Assembly: GCA_025210265.1 (NCBI GenBank) | Contig: JAOASD010000028.1 | Location: forward strand, 1-40,516 | Direction of reading: 5' to 3' | Source of the DNA: Pelagimonas sp. | GTDB lineage: Bacteria; Pseudomonadota; Alphaproteobacteria; Rhodobacterales; Rhodobacteraceae | DNA length: 40,516 bases | Part shown: positions 7,459 through 14,268 of the stretch, in pieces | Layout: the number at the start of each line of letters is the position of its first letter | How positions within the stretch are numbered: position 1 is the stretch's first letter | The notes under the pieces: generated by a model | Databases searched by the model: none | Told to the model about the DNA's origin: nothing | What the model saw: the letters and a program-made list of their open reading frames with translations, nothing else | Program-made: the position numbers and the translations under genes

Positions 7459-8634
7459 ATGATTTCACGCCTGTTTGCAGGGGCGCTTGTGGCGCTCGCC
7501 ACCAGCCTTGGCGCCGCAACCGCCAGCCATGCTGCCGAGATAAAGGTGACCTATCTGCAGCAGCAGGTGTCCGCGCAGGCGGTGCTGTCCAATCTGGACC
7601 CAATCCCACAGGATCTGGGGCAGGCTGGCGCGGCGCTGGCCCTTGCAGATAACAAGACAACCGGGCGGTTTCTGGGGCAGAAATGGGCGCTTGATATCGT
7701 TTCAGTGTCCGAAGGTGGGGATTTTGACGCCGCGGCCCGCGCGGCTCTGGCGCATAGCCCCTTTGTGATCCTCGATGCCCCGCGCGCACAGATCCTCGCC
7801 ACCGCAGACCTGCCCGAAGCCGCAAATGCACTGCTGTTCAATGCCACAAATGGTGACACCGCCCTGCGCGATGACGCCTGCCGGGCCAATCTGCTGCACA
7901 GCCTGCCCTCGCGCGCCATGCTTAGTGATGCGCTGATGCAATTCCTGGTGAAACGCCGCTGGAGCGACATCGCGCTGATCCAGGGCGAGGCCGAGAACGA
8001 TCAGGCCCAGGCCGCCGCCCTGCAGCGATCCGCCACCAAATTCGGGCTAAAGATCGGGGCCAGCAAAACCTGGGCCTTTGACGCGGATATGCGCCGCAAC
8101 GCCGCGCAGGAAGTGCCGCTGTTCACGCAGGAACTGGGCGATTACGACGTGCTGCTGGTTGCCGACGAAGCCAATGATTTCGCACGTTATATCCCGTTCA
8201 ACACCTGGTACCCCCGCCCTGTCGCCGGGGCCGAAGGTCTGACACCGCGCACTTGGGACCGGGTGGTCGAACAATGGGGTGCCGCGCAGCTGCAATCGCG
8301 TTTCAACGACCAATCAAACCGCCCCATGCAATCCAAGGATTACGGTGCCTGGGCCGCGCTGCGTGCCCTGGGCGAGGCCGTGACCCGCACCAAAAGCGCC
8401 GATGCCGCCACCCTGCGCGCCTATATGCTGGGCCCGGATTTTGAACTGGCCGGGTTCAAAGGCCGCCCTCTGACCTTCCGCAGCTGGAATGGCCAGCTGC
8501 GCCAGCCCATCCCGCTGACCCATCGCGGCGCGCTGGTCGCGCAGGCCCCGCTTGATGGTTTCCTGCACCAGCGCAGCGAGCTGGACACGCTGGGTCTGGA
8601 TCAACCCGAAAGCGCCTGCCGCGCGTTTGAATAG
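7459..8634 (+). CDS. ABC transporter substrate-binding protein of the PQQ alcohol dehydrogenase system
   Basis: A 391-residue periplasmic protein with a signal peptide (cleavage near ASHA-AEIKV). It resembles the branched-chain amino acid-type binding proteins that travel with PQQ alcohol dehydrogenase systems. Visible family features are the AEIKVTYLQQQ strand after the signal, the WSDIALIQGE core strand, and the C-terminal FKGRPLTFRSWNGQLRQPIPL. It probably works with the ATPase and permease at 10267-11774, but its ligand is unknown. The ATG at 7459 follows GGGAGGAC at good spacing; an upstream in-frame start at 7408 lacks a ribosome binding site and would bury the signal peptide. It heads a plus-strand run of five genes. 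Confidence 0.88.
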   Translation: MISRLFAGALVALATSLGAATASHAAEIKVTYLQQQVSAQAVLSNLDPIPQDLGQAGAALALADNKTTGRFLGQKWALDIVSVSEGGDFDAAARAALAHSPFVILDAPRAQILATADLPEAANALLFNATNGDTALRDDACRANLLHSLPSRAMLSDALMQFLVKRRWSDIALIQGEAENDQAQAAALQRSATKFGLKIGASKTWAFDADMRRNAAQEVPLFTQELGDYDVLLVADEANDFARYIPFNTWYPRPVAGAEGLTPRTWDRVVEQWGAAQLQSRFNDQSNRPMQSKDYGAWAALRALGEAVTRTKSADAATLRAYMLGPDFELAGFKGRPLTFRSWNGQLRQPIPLTHRGALVAQAPLDGFLHQRSELDTLGLDQPESACRAFE

Positions 8635-8636
8635 GG

Positions 8637-8658
8637 TTTCTTCTTGGCCAAAATACTC
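8637..8658. repeat. Second copy of TTTCTTCTTGG extragenic word
   Basis: TTTCTTCTTGG followed by CCAAAATACTC begins three bases after the stop of the upstream gene. It matches the element at 1923-1945 apart from a C/T change and a one-base length difference. The GC-rich hairpin part is missing here. Confidence 0.5.
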
Positions 8659-8687
8659 ACCTTTTCCGCACCACTAAGGACCGACCG

Positions 8688-9653
8688 ATGAAATTCACGC
8701 CGCTCCTCGCCGCCCTGCTGCTGTCCGCGACGCCTGCGCTCAGCGATGAAATCTGGGTCACGAATGAAAAAGACGACACAATCAGCGTGATTGACATTGA
8801 AACGATGGAAGTCACCCGCACCCTGAACACCGGTGAACGCCCGCGCGGCATCACCTTTGCCAAAGATTATTCGGTGGTCTATATCTGCGCCTCTGACAGC
8901 GATGCGGTGCAGGTCATGGACCCCGAGACCGGGGAAATCCTGCATGATCTGCCCTCGGGCGAAGACCCGGAGCAATTTGTGCTGCACCCGGACAATCGCC
9001 ACCTTTACATCGCCAACGAAGACGACGCGATCACCACCGTGGTCGATACGCAATCCCGTCAGGTTGTGGCCCAGATCGACGTGGGCATCGAACCCGAAGG
9101 CATGGCCGTCAGCCCCGATGGCAAGATTGCCATCACCACATCCGAAACCACCAATATGGCCCATTGGATCGACACTGAAACACAGGAACTGTTCGCCAAT
9201 ACGCTGGTCGACAGCCGCCCGCGCCACGCCGAATTTATCAAGGATGGCGCGGAAATGTGGGTCAGTTCGGAAATCGGCGGCACGATCACCGTGTTTGACA
9301 CCGCGACCCAGACCGAAAAGGCCAAGATCGCGTTTGAGGTCGCCAATGTTCACCCCGACCGGGTGCAGCCTGTCGGGTTTGAAATGACCAATGACGACAC
9401 CCATGCCTTTGTTGCGCTGGGGCCGTCCAACCATGTGGCCGTGGTCAATGCCCAGACCTATGAGGTCGAAGATTACATTCTGGTCGGTCGCCGCGTCTGG
9501 CACATGGATTTCAACGCGGATCGTTCGCTTTTGTTTACCACAAATGGCGTGTCCGGCGATGTGACCGTGATTGATGTGGCCAAGCGCAAGGCGTTGAAAT
9601 CCATCAAGGTTGGCCGCTTTCCCTGGGGCGCGGCCTTTCGCTCAACGGACTGA
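8688..9653 (+). CDS. YVTN beta-propeller protein associated with PQQ-dependent catabolism
   Basis: A secreted 321-residue protein with a short signal peptide (ending PALS-DE) and about seven repeats of the YVTN type. Repeats read for example IWVTNEKDDTISVIDIET, LYIANEDDAITTVVDT and LFTTNGVSGDVTVIDV. It matches the beta-propeller family found beside PQQ alcohol dehydrogenases. Its exact role is not known; a scaffold, a metal or cofactor chaperone, or an accessory electron-transfer protein are options. The ATG follows an AAGGACCGACCG ribosome binding region. It lies 53 bp after the binding-protein gene and before the Asp-rich protein. Confidence 0.9.
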   Translation: MKFTPLLAALLLSATPALSDEIWVTNEKDDTISVIDIETMEVTRTLNTGERPRGITFAKDYSVVYICASDSDAVQVMDPETGEILHDLPSGEDPEQFVLHPDNRHLYIANEDDAITTVVDTQSRQVVAQIDVGIEPEGMAVSPDGKIAITTSETTNMAHWIDTETQELFANTLVDSRPRHAEFIKDGAEMWVSSEIGGTITVFDTATQTEKAKIAFEVANVHPDRVQPVGFEMTNDDTHAFVALGPSNHVAVVNAQTYEVEDYILVGRRVWHMDFNADRSLLFTTNGVSGDVTVIDVAKRKALKSIKVGRFPWGAAFRSTD

Positions 9654-9682
9654 GCGTTTCTTCGCCACAACATAACAGGCGC

Positions 9683-9702
9683 AAAATCACCCCGGTGATT
9701 TT
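9683..9702. other. Small intergenic hairpin
   Basis: AAAATCAC-cccg-GTGATTTT is a perfect 8-bp stem in the 86-bp gap after the beta-propeller gene. A and T runs on both sides give it the look of a weak bidirectional terminator or an mRNA-processing site. Confidence 0.4.
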
Positions 9703-9739
9703 GACCCGTCCCGCAACTCTCACTGAAACGAGGACCAAC

Positions 9740-10186
9740 ATGAAGAAATTCCTGCTGACCGCCCTGCTGGCCGCCGCCCTGCCGATGACGGCCATGGCCG
9801 ATGATGATGACGACAATGGGTTTGGTCTGGCCGGCCTGCTGTCGGCAAAAAACAAAGAAGATCTGGAACCGATCCAGCTGTCTGCCGGGATGCCGTTGAC
9901 CAGTGCCCCGTGGGTGCTGAAATCCGGCACCTATTACGAATTTGAAATTCAGGGGGATGGCAGCCAGGAACTGGCCCTGACAGGCCCCGAATTTTTCCGC
10001 GCCATCTGGGTGGATGAAATCGTGGTCGAAGGGCTGGAGATCCGCCCTCTGGGGTTGGATAGCGTCGAATTTGACGAAGCGGGGGAAATGGAAATCGGCT
10101 TTATCGCCATCAAACCGGGCAGCTATTACCTGAAAGTGCCGGGCTCTACCGGCGAAACCCAGCGTCTGGAAATCACCATCAAATAA
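9740..10186 (+). CDS. Secreted Asp-rich small protein, cupredoxin-like, function unknown
   Basis: A 148-residue exported protein. The signal peptide runs MKKFLLTALLAAALPMTAMA, and the predicted mature N-terminus is DDDDDNGFGLAGLL. The rest is beta-rich (YYEFEIQGDG, EIVVEGLEIRPLG, GSYYLKVPG) and resembles a cupredoxin-like sandwich. I see no Cys or His and therefore no type 1 copper site. A five-Asp stretch at a periplasmic N-terminus could bind cations, notable beside a dehydrogenase with a lanthanide-type site, but this is inference. The start follows GAGGACCAAC; an in-frame start at 9695 would spoil the signal peptide. A GC-rich hairpin follows before the ABC ATPase. Confidence 0.75.
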   Translation: MKKFLLTALLAAALPMTAMADDDDDNGFGLAGLLSAKNKEDLEPIQLSAGMPLTSAPWVLKSGTYYEFEIQGDGSQELALTGPEFFRAIWVDEIVVEGLEIRPLGLDSVEFDEAGEMEIGFIAIKPGSYYLKVPGSTGETQRLEITIK

Positions 10187-10208
10187 ATCGGTGAAATCCG
10201 ATATGGTA

Positions 10209-10239
10209 GGCGGGGGCATTTCGCCTCCGCCTTGATTTT
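10209..10239 (+). terminator. Weak terminator or processing hairpin
   Basis: GGCGGGGGC (10209-10217) pairs with GCCTCCGCC (10223-10231) with one G-U pair and an ATTTC loop, then TTGATTTT. It lies between the Asp-rich protein and the ABC ATPase and may partly separate their expression. Confidence 0.5.
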
Positions 10240-10266
10240 GTTTCGTATCCCCAAGAAGATAGCCCC

Positions 10267-10983
10267 ATGATCGAGATTTCCGGCCTCAGCTATGCCTATG
10301 GTGCCAAACGGGCGCTGCAGGATGTGTCCTTTCAGGTCGAGGCCGGGCAGTTCACCGGGTTACTCGGGCCTAATGGGGCTGGAAAATCCACGATTTTCAG
10401 CCTGTTATGCCGCCTTTTTATTGCCAGACAGGGGCGGATCATCATCGCCGATCATGATCTGCAGCAGGCTCCGCGCAAAGCCCTGTCGCAGATGGGGTTG
10501 GTGTTTCAGCAGACCACCTTGGATCTGGACCTGAGCGTCCGACAAAATCTACGCTATTTTGCAGGGTTACAGGGGATCACCGGGCGGGATCGGGATCACA
10601 GGATCGAAACCGCGCTGGATCGGCTGGCCATGCGCGCGCGTGCGGGCGAGCGCGCGCGGGATCTGAATGGCGGGCATCGCCGTCGCTGTGAAATCGCGCG
10701 CGCGCTGCTGCATGATCCAAAGGTGCTGCTGCTGGATGAACCAACCGTCGGGCTGGATGCCGAAAGCCGCAGCGCGATCACTCAGCATGTGCATGATCTG
10801 GCCCGTGATCAGGGCATTTCCGTGCTGTGGGCGACCCATCTGACCGATGAATTGCAGGACCGTGATCCTTTGATTCTGCTACATAAAGGATCTGTGCAAG
10901 CCACTGGAATTGTTCAGGATTTGCGCGGATCTCAATCCCTGAAAGACTGGTTCCTGACCCAGACCCGCGCGGAGGCCGCATGA
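10267..10983 (+). CDS. ABC transporter ATP-binding protein, PQQ alcohol dehydrogenase system
   Basis: A 238-residue ATPase of the ABC type. Walker A is GPNGAGKS at 34-41, the Q-loop is VFQQ at 79-82, Walker B is LLLDEP at 154-159, and the H-loop is WATHLTDE. The signature reads LNGGH (133-137) followed by RRRCEIARALL instead of LSGGQ; this variant is typical of the ATPases in PQQ-dependent alcohol catabolism clusters. It overlaps the permease gene by four bases (ATGA), so the two are translationally coupled. The cargo and even the direction of transport are unknown, since the permease is of the ABC-2 (exporter-like) class. Confidence 0.93.
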   Translation: MIEISGLSYAYGAKRALQDVSFQVEAGQFTGLLGPNGAGKSTIFSLLCRLFIARQGRIIIADHDLQQAPRKALSQMGLVFQQTTLDLDLSVRQNLRYFAGLQGITGRDRDHRIETALDRLAMRARAGERARDLNGGHRRRCEIARALLHDPKVLLLDEPTVGLDAESRSAITQHVHDLARDQGISVLWATHLTDELQDRDPLILLHKGSVQATGIVQDLRGSQSLKDWFLTQTRAEAA

Positions 10984-11774
10984 CGCATTATCTGGCCACG
11001 TTCCGCGCGATCCTCTGGCGTGAGGCCCTGCGGTTTCTGCATCAGCGCGAACGGTTTTTCGCGGCGCTGGTGCGCCCGCTGGTCTGGCTGCTGGTCTTTG
11101 CCGCAGGATTCCGCGCCGCGCTTGGCCTGTCGATCACAGCGCCCTACCAAACCTATATCACCTACGAAACCTACATCGTTCCGGGCCTGTGCGGCATGAT
11201 CCTTTTGTTTAACGGGATGCAGTCCTCGCTGTCATTGGTGCATGACCGCGAAACCGGGTCGATGCGCCTGTTGATGACAGCCCCCCTGCCCCGATGGTTT
11301 CTTTTGTTTTCAAAACTTTGCGGTGCGACCTTCATTGGTGTTCTGCAATGTCTGAGCTTTCTTTTCATCGCCTGGATGTTTGACATCACAGCCCCGGCTG
11401 CGGGCTATCTGGCGGTGATTCCGGCGCTGGTGCTGGGCGGATTGGTTCTGGGCGCGCTTGGGCTGGCGCTGTCGAGCCTGATCAAACAGTTGGAAAATTT
11501 CGCCGGGGTGATGAATTTCGTCATCTTCCCGATGTTTTTTCTTAGCTCCGCGCTCTATCCCCTTTGGAAGATGGCAGAATCTTCGGAATTGCTGCATGAT
11601 ATCTGCGCGGCAAACCCGTTCACCCATGTGGTCGAACTGATCCGGTTTTCGCTTTATGCGCAGTGGAATGGCACGGCTCTGGGCTGGTCGCTGCTGTCCG
11701 GGCTGGTTTTTATGGCGTTGGCGCTGTGGGGTTATGATCCGGCGCGTGGCATCATGAATAGAAAAAAGCGATAA
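10980..11774 (+). CDS. ABC-2 type permease, PQQ alcohol dehydrogenase system
   Basis: A 264-residue inner-membrane protein of the ABC-2 family with about six transmembrane helices (for example LVWLLVFAAGFRAALGL, CLSFLFIAWMFDI, LAVIPALVLGGLVLGALGLAL, FVIFPMFFLSSALYP). The segment IVPGLCGMILLFNGMQSSLSLVHDRETGSMR is typical of the family. It is coupled to the preceding ATPase by an ATGA overlap. It ends 24 bp from the convergent ATPase gene at 11799-12455. ABC-2 proteins are usually exporters, so pairing with the periplasmic binding protein at 7459 is by gene context only. Confidence 0.92.
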   Translation: MTHYLATFRAILWREALRFLHQRERFFAALVRPLVWLLVFAAGFRAALGLSITAPYQTYITYETYIVPGLCGMILLFNGMQSSLSLVHDRETGSMRLLMTAPLPRWFLLFSKLCGATFIGVLQCLSFLFIAWMFDITAPAAGYLAVIPALVLGGLVLGALGLALSSLIKQLENFAGVMNFVIFPMFFLSSALYPLWKMAESSELLHDICAANPFTHVVELIRFSLYAQWNGTALGWSLLSGLVFMALALWGYDPARGIMNRKKR

Positions 11775-11798
11775 TAAAGAATGCCCTGACAGGCAAAG

Positions 11799-12455
11799 CT
11801 AAACCAAATCCGGTTTGATAAAGGCCGGGCTGCCAGTCATTTCAAGGATCCGTGTGCCCAGCCTGTCTGCCTCGGACTGGGAATGCGTCACCATCAGCGT
11901 GGTCACGCGGTAACGGTCGCGCAGCACCTCAAACAGCGTCATCATCTCATCCACCAATGCCGCATCCAGCGACACAAAGGGTTCGTCCATCAGCAGCAGA
12001 TCAGGTTTGGCGGCAAACGCGCGGGCCAGCGCCAGACGACGCCCTTGACCCAGGCTCAGCTGATCGGGATACATATCGCCACGCCCGGCCAGACCGACCT
12101 CGGACAGCGCGTGATCGGCGTCCTGTGCGGTGATGCCCAAAGGTAAAATCAGATTATCGCGCAGCGTGCGCCAGCGCAGCAAAGTGGGTTCCTGAAACAC
12201 CATCGCCATTTTGGCAGGTGCGCGCAAACGCCCCTGATGGCGGGTTTCCAGCCCGGCAATCACCCGCAGCAGCGTGGATTTGCCAATGCCTGACGGACCG
12301 GTCAGAACCGCCGTTTCGCCCAGATGCAGGCGCAGGTCGATCCGGTCCAGAATGGAAGAGCCGCCAAGGGCCAGCCCCGGCAGCTCCAGATGGAGGATTT
12401 CAGCGCCCAGCCCCGGCCGGGCGCCGCCCTCGATCACTGTCAATCTGGTGCTCAC
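11799..12455 (-). CDS. ABC transporter ATPase of nitrate/taurine type
   Basis: A 218-residue ATPase. Walker A is GPSGIGKS at 53-60, the signature is LSLGQ at 133-137 followed by GRRLALARA, and Walker B is LLLMDEP at 153-159. It is most like the SsuB/TauB/NrtD group. The start overlaps the stop of the upstream binding-protein gene by four bases. A canonical transporter of this type needs a membrane permease, and none lies beside it: the next genes are the binding protein upstream and the ABC-2 permease gene downstream on the opposite strand. It may use a permease encoded elsewhere. Confidence 0.88.
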   Translation of the reverse strand: MSTRLTVIEGGARPGLGAEILHLELPGLALGGSSILDRIDLRLHLGETAVLTGPSGIGKSTLLRVIAGLETRHQGRLRAPAKMAMVFQEPTLLRWRTLRDNLILPLGITAQDADHALSEVGLAGRGDMYPDQLSLGQGRRLALARAFAAKPDLLLMDEPFVSLDAALVDEMMTLFEVLRDRYRVTTLMVTHSQSEADRLGTRILEMTGSPAFIKPDLV

Positions 12456-13426
12456 AGGCCTGGCTGAACGAACAGCCCATCAGGCAGTGAGGTTGCCGTA
12501 CCGACCAGCTCTTTGCCGCCCAGACGCCCCATCAGTTCCAGCATTTTGGTTGCGGCCTCTTCGTCCACCGGACCGGGCGCGGGGATCCCGGCGCGAAAGC
12601 CCGATTTCAGCGCGGCGAATTGCGCGTCGGTTTTGGCCTTCATGCGCGGGCGCAGGCGGTCCCATTCCGCGTCATCCTTGGCCAGAATATCCTTGGCCCC
12701 GCGCGAGGCGGCGGCCATGCCTGCCACCAGTTCAGGATTGTCGCGCAGCATCTCGCCCCGCATGACATAGCCCAGCAGCGGCGTCGCCGGATCCAGCCCA
12801 AGCGAGGTTGCTGCCTCTTCGACTGTGATCAGGGGTTTCATGCCGCTGGCTTCCATTTTGGCAAGGAAGTGCCAGAAATTGATCGCGCCGGACAGCTCGC
12901 CCTGCAGGGCAGTTTTAAAGATCAGCGGCGGTGCGCCAAACACCTGTTCGGTTTCCGCCGCCAGATCCAGACCGTGCTGTTGTTCGGCGTAAGCCTTTAG
13001 AATAAGCCAGCTTTTGTCCAGCGGCCCACCGGCGATGCCGATTTTTCCGCCAGCCAGATCCTTGAGGCTGGTGGCGTCGCTGTCGCCGGGCACCATCACC
13101 GCTCCGACCGCGCGGCTATAGGGGATGAACACGTAATCCTTGCCTGCTGCGCGCTGTCGCGCCACCCAAAGCCAGTCGGACACGATCACATCGGCTTCGC
13201 CGCCCTGAAAGGCCACTTTGGCCGCAGCGCCCCCGGCCATGCCCTGCACGCTGAGTTCAAACCCGTTGGCCTGATCCAGACCGTGATGTTTGATCACGTC
13301 CAGTTCCCAGTTCACCGTGCCGAATTTCAGCACAGCCGCGCGCAGCTGAGGTGCTTCGGCATAGGCGATGCTGGCGGTGGCGATCAAAGCGGCGATCCCG
13401 CCGCGCAGAGTGGTCATGATGGTCAT
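12452..13426 (-). CDS. Nitrate/sulfonate/taurine-type ABC substrate-binding protein
   Basis: A 324-residue periplasmic protein with a signal peptide ending IAYA-EAPQLR. The mature start LRAAVLKFGTVNWELDVIKHHGLDQANGFEL and the AKVAFQGGEADVIVSDWLWVARQRAAG region are typical of the SsuA/TauA-like family. The start at 13426 follows GGGAGAG; a longer in-frame start at 13501 has no ribosome binding site and would lie across the operator-like repeats. The partner is the ATPase overlapping its stop. The ligand is unknown; related genes often lie near PQQ and lanthanide alcohol dehydrogenases. It is probably controlled by the TCGTA site at 13483-13491. Confidence 0.87.
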   Translation of the reverse strand: MTIMTTLRGGIAALIATASIAYAEAPQLRAAVLKFGTVNWELDVIKHHGLDQANGFELSVQGMAGGAAAKVAFQGGEADVIVSDWLWVARQRAAGKDYVFIPYSRAVGAVMVPGDSDATSLKDLAGGKIGIAGGPLDKSWLILKAYAEQQHGLDLAAETEQVFGAPPLIFKTALQGELSGAINFWHFLAKMEASGMKPLITVEEAATSLGLDPATPLLGYVMRGEMLRDNPELVAGMAAASRGAKDILAKDDAEWDRLRPRMKAKTDAQFAALKSGFRAGIPAPGPVDEEAATKMLELMGRLGGKELVGTATSLPDGLFVQPGL

Positions 13427-13481
13427 GGAGCTCTCCCGTTTCTCCGTTTCCCACAGCCTAACATGCGGCCACGCCCCCGAA

Positions 13482-13507
13482 ATACGACCATAGGACACCA
13501 TAGGACA
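13482..13507. promoter_or_regulatory. Putative shared operator (site B) with tandem CATAGGACA
   Basis: On the plus strand TACGACCAT (13483-13491) overlaps two tandem 9-mers CATAGGACA (13489-13497 and 13499-13507). Read toward the minus-strand gene this gives CCTATGGTCGTAT. It lies about 60-80 bases upstream of the binding-protein start. The core matches ATGGTCGTA upstream of the quinoprotein gene. Confidence 0.45.
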
Positions 13508-13522
13508 GGGGCAGGCACGCGT

Positions 13523-14071
13523 CTATTGCGCGGGCGCCACCGGCGTTACGCGCAAAACGGGCAACCAGTGGCTGGAGGGATCCGCCGGTTCGATGTCCTG
13601 AGGCGAGATTGGCCGCAGCTCTCCCTGTGCGGGCGGCACGGCCAGCAGGTTCATATCCATCTCATGCATCATCCCGCGCAGCCCATCGCCATCAGGCTGC
13701 AGCCGGTAATAGACACCGTTCCACAGGTCGATGCCGTATTCCCCCGCGGGTTTCCAGACAAACAGCATATCATATTCCAGATCCGTCAGATCGCCGGACA
13801 AATCCCGATTGGTTTCATAGGGGTATGGCACATGGCACCACAGTTTTTCCGGCCCTTCCAGACATTTGAACGGGCGCATGGACAGGAAATGATCGCTAAA
13901 GGGCGCATCGGCCATGGACAGACTGTAGCGGCCTTGGTCCAGCTGCGCCTGCGCGATTTCGATTGTGGTGCCATCCGCCGCCTCCAGCCAGATCGCATAG
14001 CGCCCCTCCTCCAGCGCCACCGCCGCCTGTGGCAGCAAAACCGCCAGTGCTGCAATTTTCAATCTTGTCAT
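13523..14071 (-). CDS. Conserved secreted protein of the alcohol oxidation cluster, unknown function
   Basis: A 182-residue exported protein with signal peptide MTRLKIAALAVLLPQAAVA. The mature part is beta-rich (GRYAIWLEAADGTTIEIAQAQL) with a central CLEGPEKLWCHVPYPYET, whose two Cys may form a disulfide. The C-terminus is Pro-rich. It is divergent from the quinoprotein dehydrogenase and precedes the binding protein and ATPase. GGAGGGAGGGCG precedes the ATG at 14071. I do not recognise a named family. Its position suggests an accessory periplasmic role for the dehydrogenase or the adjacent transporter. Confidence 0.75.
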   Translation of the reverse strand: MTRLKIAALAVLLPQAAVALEEGRYAIWLEAADGTTIEIAQAQLDQGRYSLSMADAPFSDHFLSMRPFKCLEGPEKLWCHVPYPYETNRDLSGDLTDLEYDMLFVWKPAGEYGIDLWNGVYYRLQPDGDGLRGMMHEMDMNLLAVPPAQGELRPISPQDIEPADPSSHWLPVLRVTPVAPAQ

Positions 14072-14128
14072 GATTCGCCCTCCCTCCAAGCAGCCGAGTG
14101 GATTCGATCCCGACCTGTCAAGTCGGTC

Positions 14129-14179
14129 ATGGTCGTACGACCTTTGCGTCCTATCGGGGTTTTGACCCGCCGTTATAAT
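14129..14179 (+). promoter_or_regulatory. Candidate activator-dependent promoter of the quinoprotein gene
   Basis: A perfect -10 box TATAAT lies at 14174-14179. The place of the -35 box (CTATCG at 14151-14156) does not resemble TTGACA. Just upstream is the palindrome GGTCGTACGACC (14131-14142) inside ATGGTCGTA, followed by CCTAT. A good -10 without a -35, next to a palindrome at about -50, is the layout of activator-dependent promoters such as those of response regulators. Confidence 0.5.
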
Positions 14180-14268
14180 CAGCGGCGATTGGACCGGATT
14201 GAACCCCCCGGTCTGACCACAACAGCCCCGGAAACGATCAGGCGGCTGAACATGTTGGGAGGAAGATC

